Assembly: GCA_024642005.1 (NCBI GenBank)
Contig: JAHECA010000007.1
Span: 62,001-126,000, forward strand
Length of the DNA: 64,000 bases
Origin: Robiginitalea sp.
GTDB lineage: Bacteria; Bacteroidota; Bacteroidia; Flavobacteriales; Flavobacteriaceae
Direction: 5' to 3'
Below are positions 32,166-41,023 of the stretch, piece by piece (positions within the stretch are counted from its first letter, which is position 1; every line of letters starts with the position of its first letter). The translations under genes and the position numbers were made by a program. Below the pieces are notes generated by a model, which saw only the letters and a list, made by a program, of their open reading frames with translations, was not told the origin of the DNA and searched no databases.

Positions 32166-34481
32166 TTAATTCAGCAACCTGAGTTTGGCAAAACGGAGCA
32201 ATAATTTCTTTACATCGCCCTGCTCAAAACGGATTTCCGCTTTTTTGTCCTGCCCTGCCCCTTCGATTTTCAGTACCGTGCCCCTGCCGAAACGCGAATG
32301 GTCTACCAGGCTCCCTTCCTGCAGATCAGGCTGGTGGGTATCGGCCCCAACGGGCTGGCCCAGTTGGGGCTTGATTTTTCGGAGTTTGCGGAGTTGGTCC
32401 TGACTGGGGCCCACCCGTGAGGGCGGCGTGCCCGGGCTCGGTTTCTCCTGCCTGAGCCGGCTTTTGTCGACTTCCCCAAAAAGGTCGCTGTCGAGCAGGG
32501 GGCGAAACCGGTAGGTCTCGACTGGCGTCAGGTTTTCCAGGTATTGCTCGTCGATCTCCTCGATAAAGCGGCTGGGCTCGGCGTCGATGAGCTTGCCCCA
32601 GCGATAGCGGTTCTGGGTATAGGTCAGGTAGGCCTGTTTCTCTGCCCGGGTAAGGGCCACATAAAACAAGCGTCTTTCCTCTTCCAGCTCACTCCGGGTA
32701 TTCATGCTCATGGCCGAGGGAAACAGGTCTTCTTCCATGCCCACGATGTAGACGTAAGGAAACTCCAGGCCCTTGGCCAGGTGTATGGTCATCAGCGCCA
32801 CCCGGTCTTCGTCTCCCTGTTCGCGGTCGAGGTCGGTGGCAAGGGCAACATCTTCCAGGAATTCGCTCAGGTCGCCACGGGCATCGGCCAGCTCCTTCTG
32901 TCCTTCCACGAAATCCTTGATCCCGTTCAGCAGTTCTTCGATGTTCTCCATCCGGGCTATCCCCTCGGGGGTGCCATCCTTTTTGAATTCGAGCAACAGC
33001 CCTGATTTCCGCGCCACCTGCTCGGCCAGCACAAAGGCATCGGCCTGTTTGTTCACAATCTGGAAGCTCCTGATCATGTTGGCAAAATCGGTGAGCTTGC
33101 GGCGCGTTCCCCCGTGCAGGCCGAGGGGTTGCGCCTCCAGGTTCTCGATTAACTGGAAAATGGTCAGGCCGGTTTCGTTGGCTGCAATGGAAAGCTTGTC
33201 TACCGTGGTATCGCCAATACCGCGGGCCGGGAAATTGATCACCCGTTTCAGCGCCTCCTCGTCGCCCGGGTTCACCACAAGCCTCAGGTAGGCCAGTACG
33301 TCTTTGATCTCCTTGCGCTGGTAAAAGGAAAGCCCCCCATAGATCCGGTACGGGATGTCGCGCTTTCTCAGGGCGTCTTCGATGGCCCGCGACTGGGAAT
33401 TGGTTCGATACAGCACGGCAAATTCACCGTTAGGCAGCTGCTGCTGCATTTTGTGCTCAAAAATGGACGAGGCCACAAACCGGCCTTCTTCGGCATCGGT
33501 GGGGCTGCGGTGCAGCCTGATGCGGGTCCCCTCCTCGTTGGCGGTCCAGACCACTTTTTTCAGCTGGTTCTTATTTCGGGCTATGATGCTGTTGGCAGCA
33601 TTCACGATATTCTGGGTAGACCGGTAGTTCTGCTCCAGGCGGTATACGGCCACATCGTCGTAATCGCGCTGAAAATTCAGGATATTGGTGATGTTGGCGC
33701 CCCGAAAGGAGTAGATGCTCTGGGCGTCGTCGCCCACCACGCAAATATTCTGGTAGCGATCTGCCAGGGCCCGTACGATCAGGTACTGGGAATGGTTGGT
33801 ATCCTGGTACTCATCTACCAGGATATACCGGAAACGCTCCTGGTATTTCATAAGCACCTCAGGGAAGCGCGTTAGCAATTCGTTGGTTCGCAAAAGGAGG
33901 TCGTCAAAGTCCATGGCCCCCGCTTTGAAACAGCGGTCTACATACTGGTGGTAAATTTCCCCCAGGCGGGGCTTCTTGGCCATGGCGTCTGCTTCCTGCA
34001 ATTCCGGGTTCTGGAAATAGGCCTTTACCGTAATGAGGCTGTTTTTGTAAGAGGAGATGCGCTGCTGTATCTGCTTGTACTTGTACACATCTTTGTCGAG
34101 CCCCATTTCCTTGATGATGGAAGCAATCAGGCGCTGGGAATCCTGGGTGTCGTATATGGTAAAATTGCTGGGGAAACCCAGTTTGTCGCCGTCGAAACGG
34201 AGCAGGCGGGCGAATATGGAATGGAAGGTGCCCATCCACAGGTTTTTCGCTTCGGAGGGCCCCACGATATCGGCAATCCGCTTTTTCATTTCGCGGGCGG
34301 CCTTGTTGGTAAAGGTCAGGGCTAAGATGTTGAAGGCATCTACGCCCTGGTTCATCAGGTGGGCGATGCGGTAAGTGAGCACCCGGGTTTTGCCCGAACC
34401 GGCACCGGCAATAACCATGAGCGGACCGTCCTTATGCAACGCCGGGGCTTTCTGCGCCTCGTTCAATTCATCCAAAAACAT
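32166..34481 (-). CDS. UvrD/PcrA-type ATP-dependent DNA helicase
   Basis: A 771-residue superfamily 1A 3'-5' helicase of repair and replication. GAGSGKTR at 26-33 (Walker A), DEYQDTN (motif II), VVGDDAQSIYSFRGA (motif III), YRSTQNI (motif IV), MTIHLAKGLEFPYV (motif V) and VALTRAE (motif VI). A C-terminal Tudor-like domain (VDHSRFGRGTVLKI) follows a linker. Length and order match PcrA/UvrD. The Tudor-like part resembles the stand-alone protein encoded at 14386. Confidence 0.95.
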   Translation of the reverse strand: MFLDELNEAQKAPALHKDGPLMVIAGAGSGKTRVLTYRIAHLMNQGVDAFNILALTFTNKAAREMKKRIADIVGPSEAKNLWMGTFHSIFARLLRFDGDKLGFPSNFTIYDTQDSQRLIASIIKEMGLDKDVYKYKQIQQRISSYKNSLITVKAYFQNPELQEADAMAKKPRLGEIYHQYVDRCFKAGAMDFDDLLLRTNELLTRFPEVLMKYQERFRYILVDEYQDTNHSQYLIVRALADRYQNICVVGDDAQSIYSFRGANITNILNFQRDYDDVAVYRLEQNYRSTQNIVNAANSIIARNKNQLKKVVWTANEEGTRIRLHRSPTDAEEGRFVASSIFEHKMQQQLPNGEFAVLYRTNSQSRAIEDALRKRDIPYRIYGGLSFYQRKEIKDVLAYLRLVVNPGDEEALKRVINFPARGIGDTTVDKLSIAANETGLTIFQLIENLEAQPLGLHGGTRRKLTDFANMIRSFQIVNKQADAFVLAEQVARKSGLLLEFKKDGTPEGIARMENIEELLNGIKDFVEGQKELADARGDLSEFLEDVALATDLDREQGDEDRVALMTIHLAKGLEFPYVYIVGMEEDLFPSAMSMNTRSELEEERRLFYVALTRAEKQAYLTYTQNRYRWGKLIDAEPSRFIEEIDEQYLENLTPVETYRFRPLLDSDLFGEVDKSRLRQEKPSPGTPPSRVGPSQDQLRKLRKIKPQLGQPVGADTHQPDLQEGSLVDHSRFGRGTVLKIEGAGQDKKAEIRFEQGDVKKLLLRFAKLRLLN

Positions 34482-34617
34482 GCAGGTCTGCGACTTTAGA
34501 GGGTCGGAAGTTAGCTATAATTCACCGCATCCTCAAACAGCCTTAAGCTGGATTTATAAACAACTCCCGGATGGTTATACCAATTTGAATATATTTACCG
34601 GCAGCTAAATATATATC

Positions 34618-35166
34618 GTGCTAGAAATACCTTTGAGAACCATTCTGCTGCTGTTGCTCTTACCGCTGGGAACCGGGCTTCGGGCACAGGAAAAAACCGC
34701 AGGGCCCATAATCCCCGATTACGGGGAAGTATTCCTGGTACCCCACCCGGGCCTGCCCACCGACACCGCGCATACCTTCCGGGCTGTGTTTGACGTGATG
34801 CATGGGGCCGGCGATATAGCCCAGCGCAACCCCTATATAGAAAGCGTGGCGCGCTACCTGAACATGCATGCACAGGCAGGCGTTCCGCCCGAACAGCTTT
34901 ACGCCGTGCTGGTGGTGCACAACGAGGCCACCCCCGATTTGCTCACCGACACCGAATACCAGAAGCGTTTCGGGCAGAGCAACCCGAATACCGCCATGCT
35001 TCGGGCCCTGATGGATGCCGGCGTAGAGGTGGTGCTATGCGGGCAGTCGTCCCTGGCCAGAGACGTTCCCATAGAAAAAACGGTACCCGGCGTAAAACTG
35101 GCCCTTTCAGCCATGACGGCCCTCATCCAGTTTCAGGACCTGGGGTATCAGCTAATTAAATATTGA
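34618..35166 (+). CDS. Exported DsrE-family protein
   Basis: A 182-residue protein with a Sec signal (cut after LRAQ, about residue 24) and a DsrE/DsrF-like alpha-beta domain (AVLVVHNEATPDLLTD, AGVEVVLCGQSS with the single conserved Cys, FQDLGYQLIKY end). The start is a GTG. Cytoplasmic DsrE proteins carry sulfur on that Cys; an exported version is a different setting and its role is unknown. It lies 7 bases before the M20 gene, likely one transcript. Confidence 0.8.
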   Translation: MLEIPLRTILLLLLLPLGTGLRAQEKTAGPIIPDYGEVFLVPHPGLPTDTAHTFRAVFDVMHGAGDIAQRNPYIESVARYLNMHAQAGVPPEQLYAVLVVHNEATPDLLTDTEYQKRFGQSNPNTAMLRALMDAGVEVVLCGQSSLARDVPIEKTVPGVKLALSAMTALIQFQDLGYQLIKY

Positions 35167-35173
35167 AAACCAA

Positions 35174-36454
35174 ATGAAAAAAACGCTTTACCTCCCCATG
35201 CTGTTGTTTCCCCTGTTCCTGGGAGCCCAGCAGAACATGAACGACGCGCAGTACCAGGCAATCGAAAGCAAGGTGATCGCATGGAGGCACGACTTCCACC
35301 AGCACCCCGAACTCGGGAACCGGGAATTCAAGACAGCCGAGAAAATCGCGGCACACCTGCGCAATCTTGGCCTTGAGGTGCAAACCGGCGTGGCCCATAC
35401 CGGCGTGGTGGGCGTGCTGAAAGGTGAACAACCTGGCAAAGTGGTGGCCCTGCGGGCCGACATCGATGCGTTGCCGGTAACGGAACGGAACGACCTTGCT
35501 TTTCGCTCGGAAGTGACCAGCGAATTCCTCGGAGAAAAAGTTGGGGTAATGCACGCCTGCGGGCATGACACCCATACGGCCATCCTCATGGGGGTTGCCG
35601 AACTGCTCTCACAAAACCGGGATAAAATCAAAGGCACGGTAAAATTCATCTTCCAGCCTTCCGAAGAAGGCCCGCCCCCCGGGGAAGAAGGGGGCGCCCT
35701 GCTGATGGTAAAGGAAGGGGTGCTCAAAAACCCCGATGTGGACGCCATTTTCGGACTGCATATCAATTCGCAGACCCCTGTGGGCGTGTTGCGCTATAAA
35801 TCGGGAGGGGCCATGGCAGCCGCCCAGGAATTCACCATCAACGTTAAAGGAAAGCAATCGCACGGCTCCCAGCCCTGGTCAGGGGTAGACCCCATTTTGA
35901 TCAGCGCCAAAATCATCGATGGCCTTCAGACGATAATCAGCCGGGAAACCGACCTGACCAATGAAGCTGCTGTAATTACCGTGGGCAAGATAAAAAGCGG
36001 GGTGCGGTTTAATATCATTCCTGAGGATGCGGAAATGCTCGGCACCATCCGCACCCTCGATTACGGGATGAAGGAACTGATCAACCGCCGGATGATGGAA
36101 ATGGTGCCTGCCATTGCCAAAGCTTATGGAGGGGAAGCCACCATTTCCATAAAGGATGCCACTGACATCACCTACAACAATCCGGCCCTTGTCGAACAAA
36201 TGCTGCCAACCCTGCAACGGGTTGCAGGGGCCGAAAACGTAAAAAATTCAAAGGCCATCACTGGGGCTGAAGACTTTTCTTATTTCCAGCGTGAAGTACC
36301 GGGCTTCTTTTTCTTTTTGGGTGGTATGACGCCCGGCACCGCGGAGTCCTTCCCGCACCATACCCCAGACTTTATGATAGACGATGCCGGCATGCTGCTG
36401 GGGGTAAAGGCGATAACGGAACTCACCCTCGATTACCTGACGGCCGGAAATTGA
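35174..36454 (+). CDS. M20-family amidohydrolase (exported)
   Basis: A 426-residue dinuclear-metal hydrolase of the N-acyl-amino acid / IAA-amino acid amidohydrolase group. Signal peptide MKKTLYLPMLLFPLFLGAQ. The metal site includes Cys129 and His131 (HACGHDTH), Glu164-Glu165 (PSEEG), His in FGLHIN and a late His (FPHHTPDF). It removes acyl groups from N-acylated amino acids in the periplasm; substrate not determinable. Confidence 0.92.
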   Translation: MKKTLYLPMLLFPLFLGAQQNMNDAQYQAIESKVIAWRHDFHQHPELGNREFKTAEKIAAHLRNLGLEVQTGVAHTGVVGVLKGEQPGKVVALRADIDALPVTERNDLAFRSEVTSEFLGEKVGVMHACGHDTHTAILMGVAELLSQNRDKIKGTVKFIFQPSEEGPPPGEEGGALLMVKEGVLKNPDVDAIFGLHINSQTPVGVLRYKSGGAMAAAQEFTINVKGKQSHGSQPWSGVDPILISAKIIDGLQTIISRETDLTNEAAVITVGKIKSGVRFNIIPEDAEMLGTIRTLDYGMKELINRRMMEMVPAIAKAYGGEATISIKDATDITYNNPALVEQMLPTLQRVAGAENVKNSKAITGAEDFSYFQREVPGFFFFLGGMTPGTAESFPHHTPDFMIDDAGMLLGVKAITELTLDYLTAGN

Positions 36455-36507
36455 CAAAATAAAGCCTTGCCGGGCTTTCTTATTAACCTGTTTTGATGCA
36501 GGGGGCT

Positions 36508-36515
36508 TATCTTTG
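36508..36515 (+). promoter_or_regulatory. -7 box (TATCTTTG)
   Basis: Exact TAnnTTTG match 22 bases before the ATG at 36538. It favours that start over an in-frame TTG at 36493, upstream of this box. Confidence 0.55.
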
Positions 36516-36537
36516 CCCCTCAAACCCATGCCCGATC

Positions 36538-37326
36538 ATGAAAAAGTTATTCCCTGACAGTCTGCCCCTGTGCTTGCTGATTCTCTTTATTATGCAGGCT
36601 GCCCCAGCCCTGGGGCAGAAACGCAGCGAACTGCTGACCAAAATTGACACCCTGCAGGCCCGACTCTCGAAAACCGAGACAGAACTGGCCCAGGCCCAGA
36701 AACAGCAAAAGGCCAGCGAGGCCATTTCCGAGTCGTACGAAGTGCAGGTAAACGACCTTAAGGAGGCCAATGCCACCCTGCTTAAGAACCTGGGCAGTTT
36801 TGCAGAGGTTTCCAACAAAAATACGGCCGCCCTTAACCAGGCGCTGTCATCATTGGCCAACCGGGAAGGGGAGCTCAAGGAAATTGTCGAAACCCTGAGT
36901 CGGAACGACTCTATTATCATTGCCCTGCTCACCGATGCCAAACTAACCCTGGGCCCCGATGCCAGGCTTAAGGTAGCCGCGGGCAGCCTGGTGATCTCAG
37001 GCGGGCTGGAAGAACTGTTCGGCAGTGACACAGGCTCAACCCTGAGTTCTAACGCCGCACCCTGGATTGCCGGAATAGGCAAACTCATACAGGCACACCC
37101 ATCGCTTGGCGTTACGGTTGAGGGGCTTTCCATGACCGGCGACCTGCCATTGGCGGCCCTTCAGGCCACCACCGTTATGAACGCCCTGCGCGGGGAGCCT
37201 GGGCTGCAAAGCACCGCGCTGAGCGCCCGGGGGCGCGATGGCAATTTCAGTGAAGGGGTCGACATTTTGCTGCATCCCGACTACCGGGCCTTTTACCAGC
37301 TGGTAAAGGAGGAGATGAAGCACTGA
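36538..37326 (+). CDS. Degenerate OmpA-like envelope protein (paralogue of the 29614 gene)
   Basis: A 262-residue exported protein: signal peptide ending PALGQ, coiled coil over about 30-110, then a domain matching the OmpA-like protein at 29614 in order and length. The signature residues are lost: GHTDN corresponds to GLSMTGD, and NRRTRIVV to SEGVDILL. The C-terminal tail is still alike (FYQLVKEEMKH versus FYSMIEEGMKD). Peptidoglycan binding is therefore doubtful. No lipobox: the paralogue's Cys is replaced by a normal signal-peptidase site. Confidence 0.75.
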   Translation: MKKLFPDSLPLCLLILFIMQAAPALGQKRSELLTKIDTLQARLSKTETELAQAQKQQKASEAISESYEVQVNDLKEANATLLKNLGSFAEVSNKNTAALNQALSSLANREGELKEIVETLSRNDSIIIALLTDAKLTLGPDARLKVAAGSLVISGGLEELFGSDTGSTLSSNAAPWIAGIGKLIQAHPSLGVTVEGLSMTGDLPLAALQATTVMNALRGEPGLQSTALSARGRDGNFSEGVDILLHPDYRAFYQLVKEEMKH

Positions 37327-37432
37327 ACCCGGCTAAGATGGCCATTGCCGGAACCGGGGGTAAAACCCGGCGCGGTAACATACTTTTTATGGGAATCGGC
37401 CGTTCTGTTTTTCGAACCAATCTGACAAACAC

Positions 37433-37951
37433 ATGACCGGAGACGGAATCTTTCAACTTTTTGCCTATTTGCTGCCGGCCGTAGTGACCGGGGCTGTTGC
37501 CTTTTACTTTTTCCGCCTGCACACCCGCAACGAAGAGGGGCGCAGACGCTTTCTGCTGCAAAAGGAAAGCCAGAAAAACGCCCTCCCTATCCGCCTGCAG
37601 GCCTACGAACGCCTGGCCCTTTTCCTGGAGCGCATCTCCATCCCCAGCCTGGTGGTGCGGGTTGCCCCCAAATCGGCTGACAAGAACGATTATGAAAACT
37701 TGCTGGTGCGCCACATCGAGAACGAATTCGAACACAACCTCTCCCAGCAGATCTACATGACCGACGAATGCTGGAACGTGATCAAGGCAGCCAAGAATGC
37801 TACTATTCAGGCCATCCGCAGGTCTGGCATGAGCTCTTCCGATTCGGCCGAAAAACTGCGCGAAGACATCCTCAACGATACCATGGACAAGCCGTCACCC
37901 TCAGCCACAGCCCTCTCTTATGTAAAAAAGGAGATCGGGGAACTCTGGTAA
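37433..37951 (+). CDS. Conserved hypothetical membrane-anchored protein
   Basis: A 172-residue protein with one N-terminal membrane helix (about 7-27, LFAYLLPAVVTGAVAFYFF) and a charged, helical cytoplasmic part (RLQAYERLALFLERISIP, FEHNLSQQIYMTDECWNVIKAAK). I do not recognise a named function; it looks like a Bacteroidota-specific conserved hypothetical. It converges on the patatin gene with a 3-base gap. Confidence 0.75.
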   Translation: MTGDGIFQLFAYLLPAVVTGAVAFYFFRLHTRNEEGRRRFLLQKESQKNALPIRLQAYERLALFLERISIPSLVVRVAPKSADKNDYENLLVRHIENEFEHNLSQQIYMTDECWNVIKAAKNATIQAIRRSGMSSSDSAEKLREDILNDTMDKPSPSATALSYVKKEIGELW

Positions 37952-37954
37952 CGG

Positions 37955-38860
37955 TTATTCCTGTTTGAGCGGGCTGAGCTCCTCCCCTTTCCCGGAAGCG
38001 TATATATAGCCGCTTTGCCACCATTTGGTCATTTGTTCCCTGTCGAAAACCAGGGAGTTGGTGGTGAGCACCGCGGGGGTGTAGTAAAAGTTGATAATGG
38101 CGTCGTTGTTGGTGGCTACGAATTTCCCGATTCGGATGTTCTGCTGCTCGATGCGGTCGAGCATGAAAGCCCCCATATTGGTGAGCAGGGAAAAAGGGTT
38201 GCGCGAAGGCATGCGGTTCAGGTGGGTCATTTCGGTATGCAGGATAATGGCGTCTACTTCCCTTGCCCCCCTCCTGATGGCCTCCTCGATGGGCACCATG
38301 CTTCCCAGTCCCCCGTCGGCGTATTCGCACCCGTTCTTGCGCACCAGGCTCATAAAAGGGATGTAATTGCAAGAAATCCAGATCCACTCGCAGAAGTCGT
38401 CGTAATCGAACTCGTTGATCGACTTGTACTCGACCTGGTTCAGTGACAGGTTGGCCACGGTAACCACCAGGTCTATGGGGCCGTTCTTAAGCGCTCCGAA
38501 CTCTTCCGGGGTAATCGTATTGCGGATCAGGGTATGCAGGTGGTGGCTCTCGCCAAAAGTCTTGCTGCCGCGCAGGAAATTCCGCACCACGTTCCAGTGG
38601 TTGATCCCGATGTTTGCCCCCCCGTGCTGCCGGTGAATGGTAAAGGGGCAGAGGCTGAAGATGCTGTGCTGGTTCACCGAGGTGTAGACCTGTCTTATTT
38701 TCTCGATCTTGTTCAGGGCCAAATGCGTGATCAGCAGGCTTCCGGTAGAAGTGCCCAGGAACAGGTCATACCCATTCTGCCGCTGTTCGAGGAGGTATTG
38801 GGCGACGCCCCCCGCAAAGGCACCTTTGCTCCCTCCCCCTGAAATGACCATGGCTCTCAT
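37955..38860 (-). CDS. Patatin-like phospholipase
   Basis: A 301-residue serine lipid hydrolase with a Ser-Asp dyad: oxyanion loop GGGSKGAFAGG (8-18), nucleophile Ser38 in GTSTG and Asp182 in YADGG. The open frame extends to 39196, but the family starts at MRAMVISGGG. That ATG overlaps the stop of the upstream aminopeptidase gene (ATGA at 38857-38860), so translational coupling is likely. No signal peptide, hence probably cytoplasmic. Confidence 0.9.
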   Translation of the reverse strand: MRAMVISGGGSKGAFAGGVAQYLLEQRQNGYDLFLGTSTGSLLITHLALNKIEKIRQVYTSVNQHSIFSLCPFTIHRQHGGANIGINHWNVVRNFLRGSKTFGESHHLHTLIRNTITPEEFGALKNGPIDLVVTVANLSLNQVEYKSINEFDYDDFCEWIWISCNYIPFMSLVRKNGCEYADGGLGSMVPIEEAIRRGAREVDAIILHTEMTHLNRMPSRNPFSLLTNMGAFMLDRIEQQNIRIGKFVATNNDAIINFYYTPAVLTTNSLVFDREQMTKWWQSGYIYASGKGEELSPLKQE

Positions 38861-40944
38861 AATGCGTTTAATTTGGTATAAAAGTACGGAAAGGAAGCTT
38901 CGGGAAAACTCCTGCCCCAGGCTTCCCAATACGCCCGATCGGGCCGCTCCGCCATCAGGGAGTCCAGCAGGCGCCGCGTGTAGTTCCTGAATTGCCAGCT
39001 GTGGTGTTCGGTGGCGCCGATCAGGTCGCGGATGTTCTGCTCCGCCAGGGCATCGATCTGGCGCAGCAGGCTGAACCCGTTCTCCCGCGCTTCCCGCGGG
39101 AATGACGGGGCGGTGGTTTCCTGCAATTCTTCCAGGTACGCCGCCCGCTGCTGCAGGGTCGCATAAGTGTCTGTAAAAAGGGCAAGTACCCACCACAGCT
39201 GTCGAAATTTAAGGTCTGACAGGCTGCCATTCCCTTCGGTCCGGGTCAGGTACCCGGCCCGCGAGTCGGGTAACGCGGTCCACAACCGGAACAGGGCCGC
39301 CTCCCGCACTTCATAACTGGGGGCATCGAGGAGGGTTTCCAGGTGTGGTATCATCCAGGGCTGGGTCTGTTCCAAACCCGCCAGCGCGGCTTTTTGCACT
39401 TCGACCTGAGAGCATTCCAACGCTTTTTTCAGGTGTTCTTCCAGAAAGGATGGGCGGTATTCGCGCAGCAGGGCAGCCCGGTAACCCGGGTCTTCCGAAT
39501 CTGCCCAAGCCTGAGACAATACCTCTGCGGCCAGGCTGTCAGGGGCCCGGGTTTGCTCGCGCAGGTCCAGGAATGAGGCCATTAGCGGGGATCTGTTCCT
39601 CAGAAAGGCCAGGGCCTCTGCAATCGGGAAGGTGTCGGGCACGAGCCACCGGGCCTGGAAATCTTGCAGGGGGATTCCGGAAGCCGCTTCAAGGACCCGC
39701 ATAAAATCGGCAACCGTTGCATTGGCATAAGCGTATGTGTCAAGAAAGGATGCTATGGCCTTGCGAAAGGCTGCCTCTCCCACCTGCCGGCGCAACACAA
39801 ACAGGGCCCAGGCTCCTTTTTCGTAAAAGATAAGGCTGCCGGCCTGTGGGTCCAGCAAGGCCGCTCCTGCTCCCGTTTGATCGAGGTCTTCCAAAATGCG
39901 GGCTGTTTGCAACAACTTCCAATCGAGGTGAGAAGGGCCAAAGAGGTGTTCCTCAGTCAGGTAGGCATAATAAGTGGCAATGCCCTCGTGCAGCCAGTGC
40001 TGCCCCCCGTCGGTCTCGGTGACCAGGTTCCCGAACCACTGATGGGCCAGCTCGTGGGCGTTTACGTTAATGTAATTCCGGTCGTTGTACCCCAGGGAGT
40101 CTACCAGGTAGCCCTCGTCGAAAAAAGTGGCTGCGGTGTTTTCCATACCGGCATACAAAAAGTCGCGCAACGGCACCTGCTGATAGGCTTCCCACGGATA
40201 GGGCCGGCCGATTTCCCGTTCCAGGTAGTCAAAGATTTCCCGGCTGTATGCATAGGTGAAGGGGGCTTTATCCCGAGCCTCCGGGGGGTAATAGAGCAGC
40301 AGGGGCACCCTGGAGGCCGATTGCAGGGCAATACTGTCGAAACGCCCGACGGCAAAGGCAAGCAGGTAGCTGCTCATGGGTTTTTGCATCTCGTACTTCC
40401 ACAGATTGAGCGAATCGGCCCGGCCCAGGGAGGCCAGCTGGCCGTTGGCAATGACCGTAAATCCCTTGCGGAAACCAATATTCAGGTCGAAAGCCACCTT
40501 TTCCCGCATGTCGTCGAAACTGGGTACCCAATGGCTGCTGTACTTTCCCTGGCCCTGGGTCCAGATCTGCTCGTTCCCTTCTACCGCATCGTTCCAGCCC
40601 AAAAAATAGACGGTTTGACCGGGCTGTGTGCGATAGCGGATCGTGAGGGTGTGGCTGCCGCCCTGGCGCGGGGCCTTTACCCCCAGCCGTTTGCCGTCAT
40701 AGTCAACCGCAACCTGCCGGCCGTTCAGCACCACAGCGCCCACTTCCATGGCAACGGCATCGAGCCAGAGTGAGTCTGCACCCCTGCCCTTTTCAAATTC
40801 GTAGACCACCTCCCCTTCGATGCTCCCGCGCTGCGGGTCGGGAAAGATCTGAATCGTCCCTTTTTTAAAATCGACGTTTGCCGATTGCGCATGGGTATAC
40901 ATGCTGCAAGAAAGAAAGAAACAGGAAAGTACAATGCGCATCAT
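38857..40944 (-). CDS. M1-family metallo-aminopeptidase (exported)
   Basis: A 695-residue zinc peptidase with a signal peptide (MMRIVLSCFFLSCSMYTHAQ). The zinc site is complete: HELAH (His297, Glu298, His301) with the third ligand Glu320 in WLHEG. The substrate-binding block reads GMEN (the family's GAMEN variant). After about residue 430 the helical C-terminal domain is short. It trims N-terminal residues from peptides in the periplasm. First gene of a two-gene unit with the patatin. Confidence 0.93.
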   Translation of the reverse strand: MMRIVLSCFFLSCSMYTHAQSANVDFKKGTIQIFPDPQRGSIEGEVVYEFEKGRGADSLWLDAVAMEVGAVVLNGRQVAVDYDGKRLGVKAPRQGGSHTLTIRYRTQPGQTVYFLGWNDAVEGNEQIWTQGQGKYSSHWVPSFDDMREKVAFDLNIGFRKGFTVIANGQLASLGRADSLNLWKYEMQKPMSSYLLAFAVGRFDSIALQSASRVPLLLYYPPEARDKAPFTYAYSREIFDYLEREIGRPYPWEAYQQVPLRDFLYAGMENTAATFFDEGYLVDSLGYNDRNYINVNAHELAHQWFGNLVTETDGGQHWLHEGIATYYAYLTEEHLFGPSHLDWKLLQTARILEDLDQTGAGAALLDPQAGSLIFYEKGAWALFVLRRQVGEAAFRKAIASFLDTYAYANATVADFMRVLEAASGIPLQDFQARWLVPDTFPIAEALAFLRNRSPLMASFLDLREQTRAPDSLAAEVLSQAWADSEDPGYRAALLREYRPSFLEEHLKKALECSQVEVQKAALAGLEQTQPWMIPHLETLLDAPSYEVREAALFRLWTALPDSRAGYLTRTEGNGSLSDLKFRQLWWVLALFTDTYATLQQRAAYLEELQETTAPSFPREARENGFSLLRQIDALAEQNIRDLIGATEHHSWQFRNYTRRLLDSLMAERPDRAYWEAWGRSFPEASFPYFYTKLNAL

Positions 40945-40967
40945 GAAGGCTCAGCCAGGTATCTGAT

Positions 40968-40975
40968 CAAATTTA
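40968..40975 (-). promoter_or_regulatory. -7 box (TAAATTTG on minus strand) for the aminopeptidase-patatin unit
   Basis: Plus-strand CAAATTTA is an exact reverse-complement TAnnTTTG, 23 bases upstream of the ATG at 40944. Confidence 0.55.
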
Positions 40976-41023
40976 GGCAATTGCCGGGTTGCAGTTCTCA
41001 GGCTATGAATGTAATTTAGTCGG

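Noticed and set aside
37355-37376. CCGGG/CCCGG hairpin before the hypothetical gene at 37433
   Set aside because: Short stem in GC-rich DNA and no T-run follows; likely chance.
38861-39196. Upstream extension of the patatin frame
   Set aside because: It lies within the aminopeptidase gene in another frame; the patatin glycine loop starts right after the ATG at 38860.
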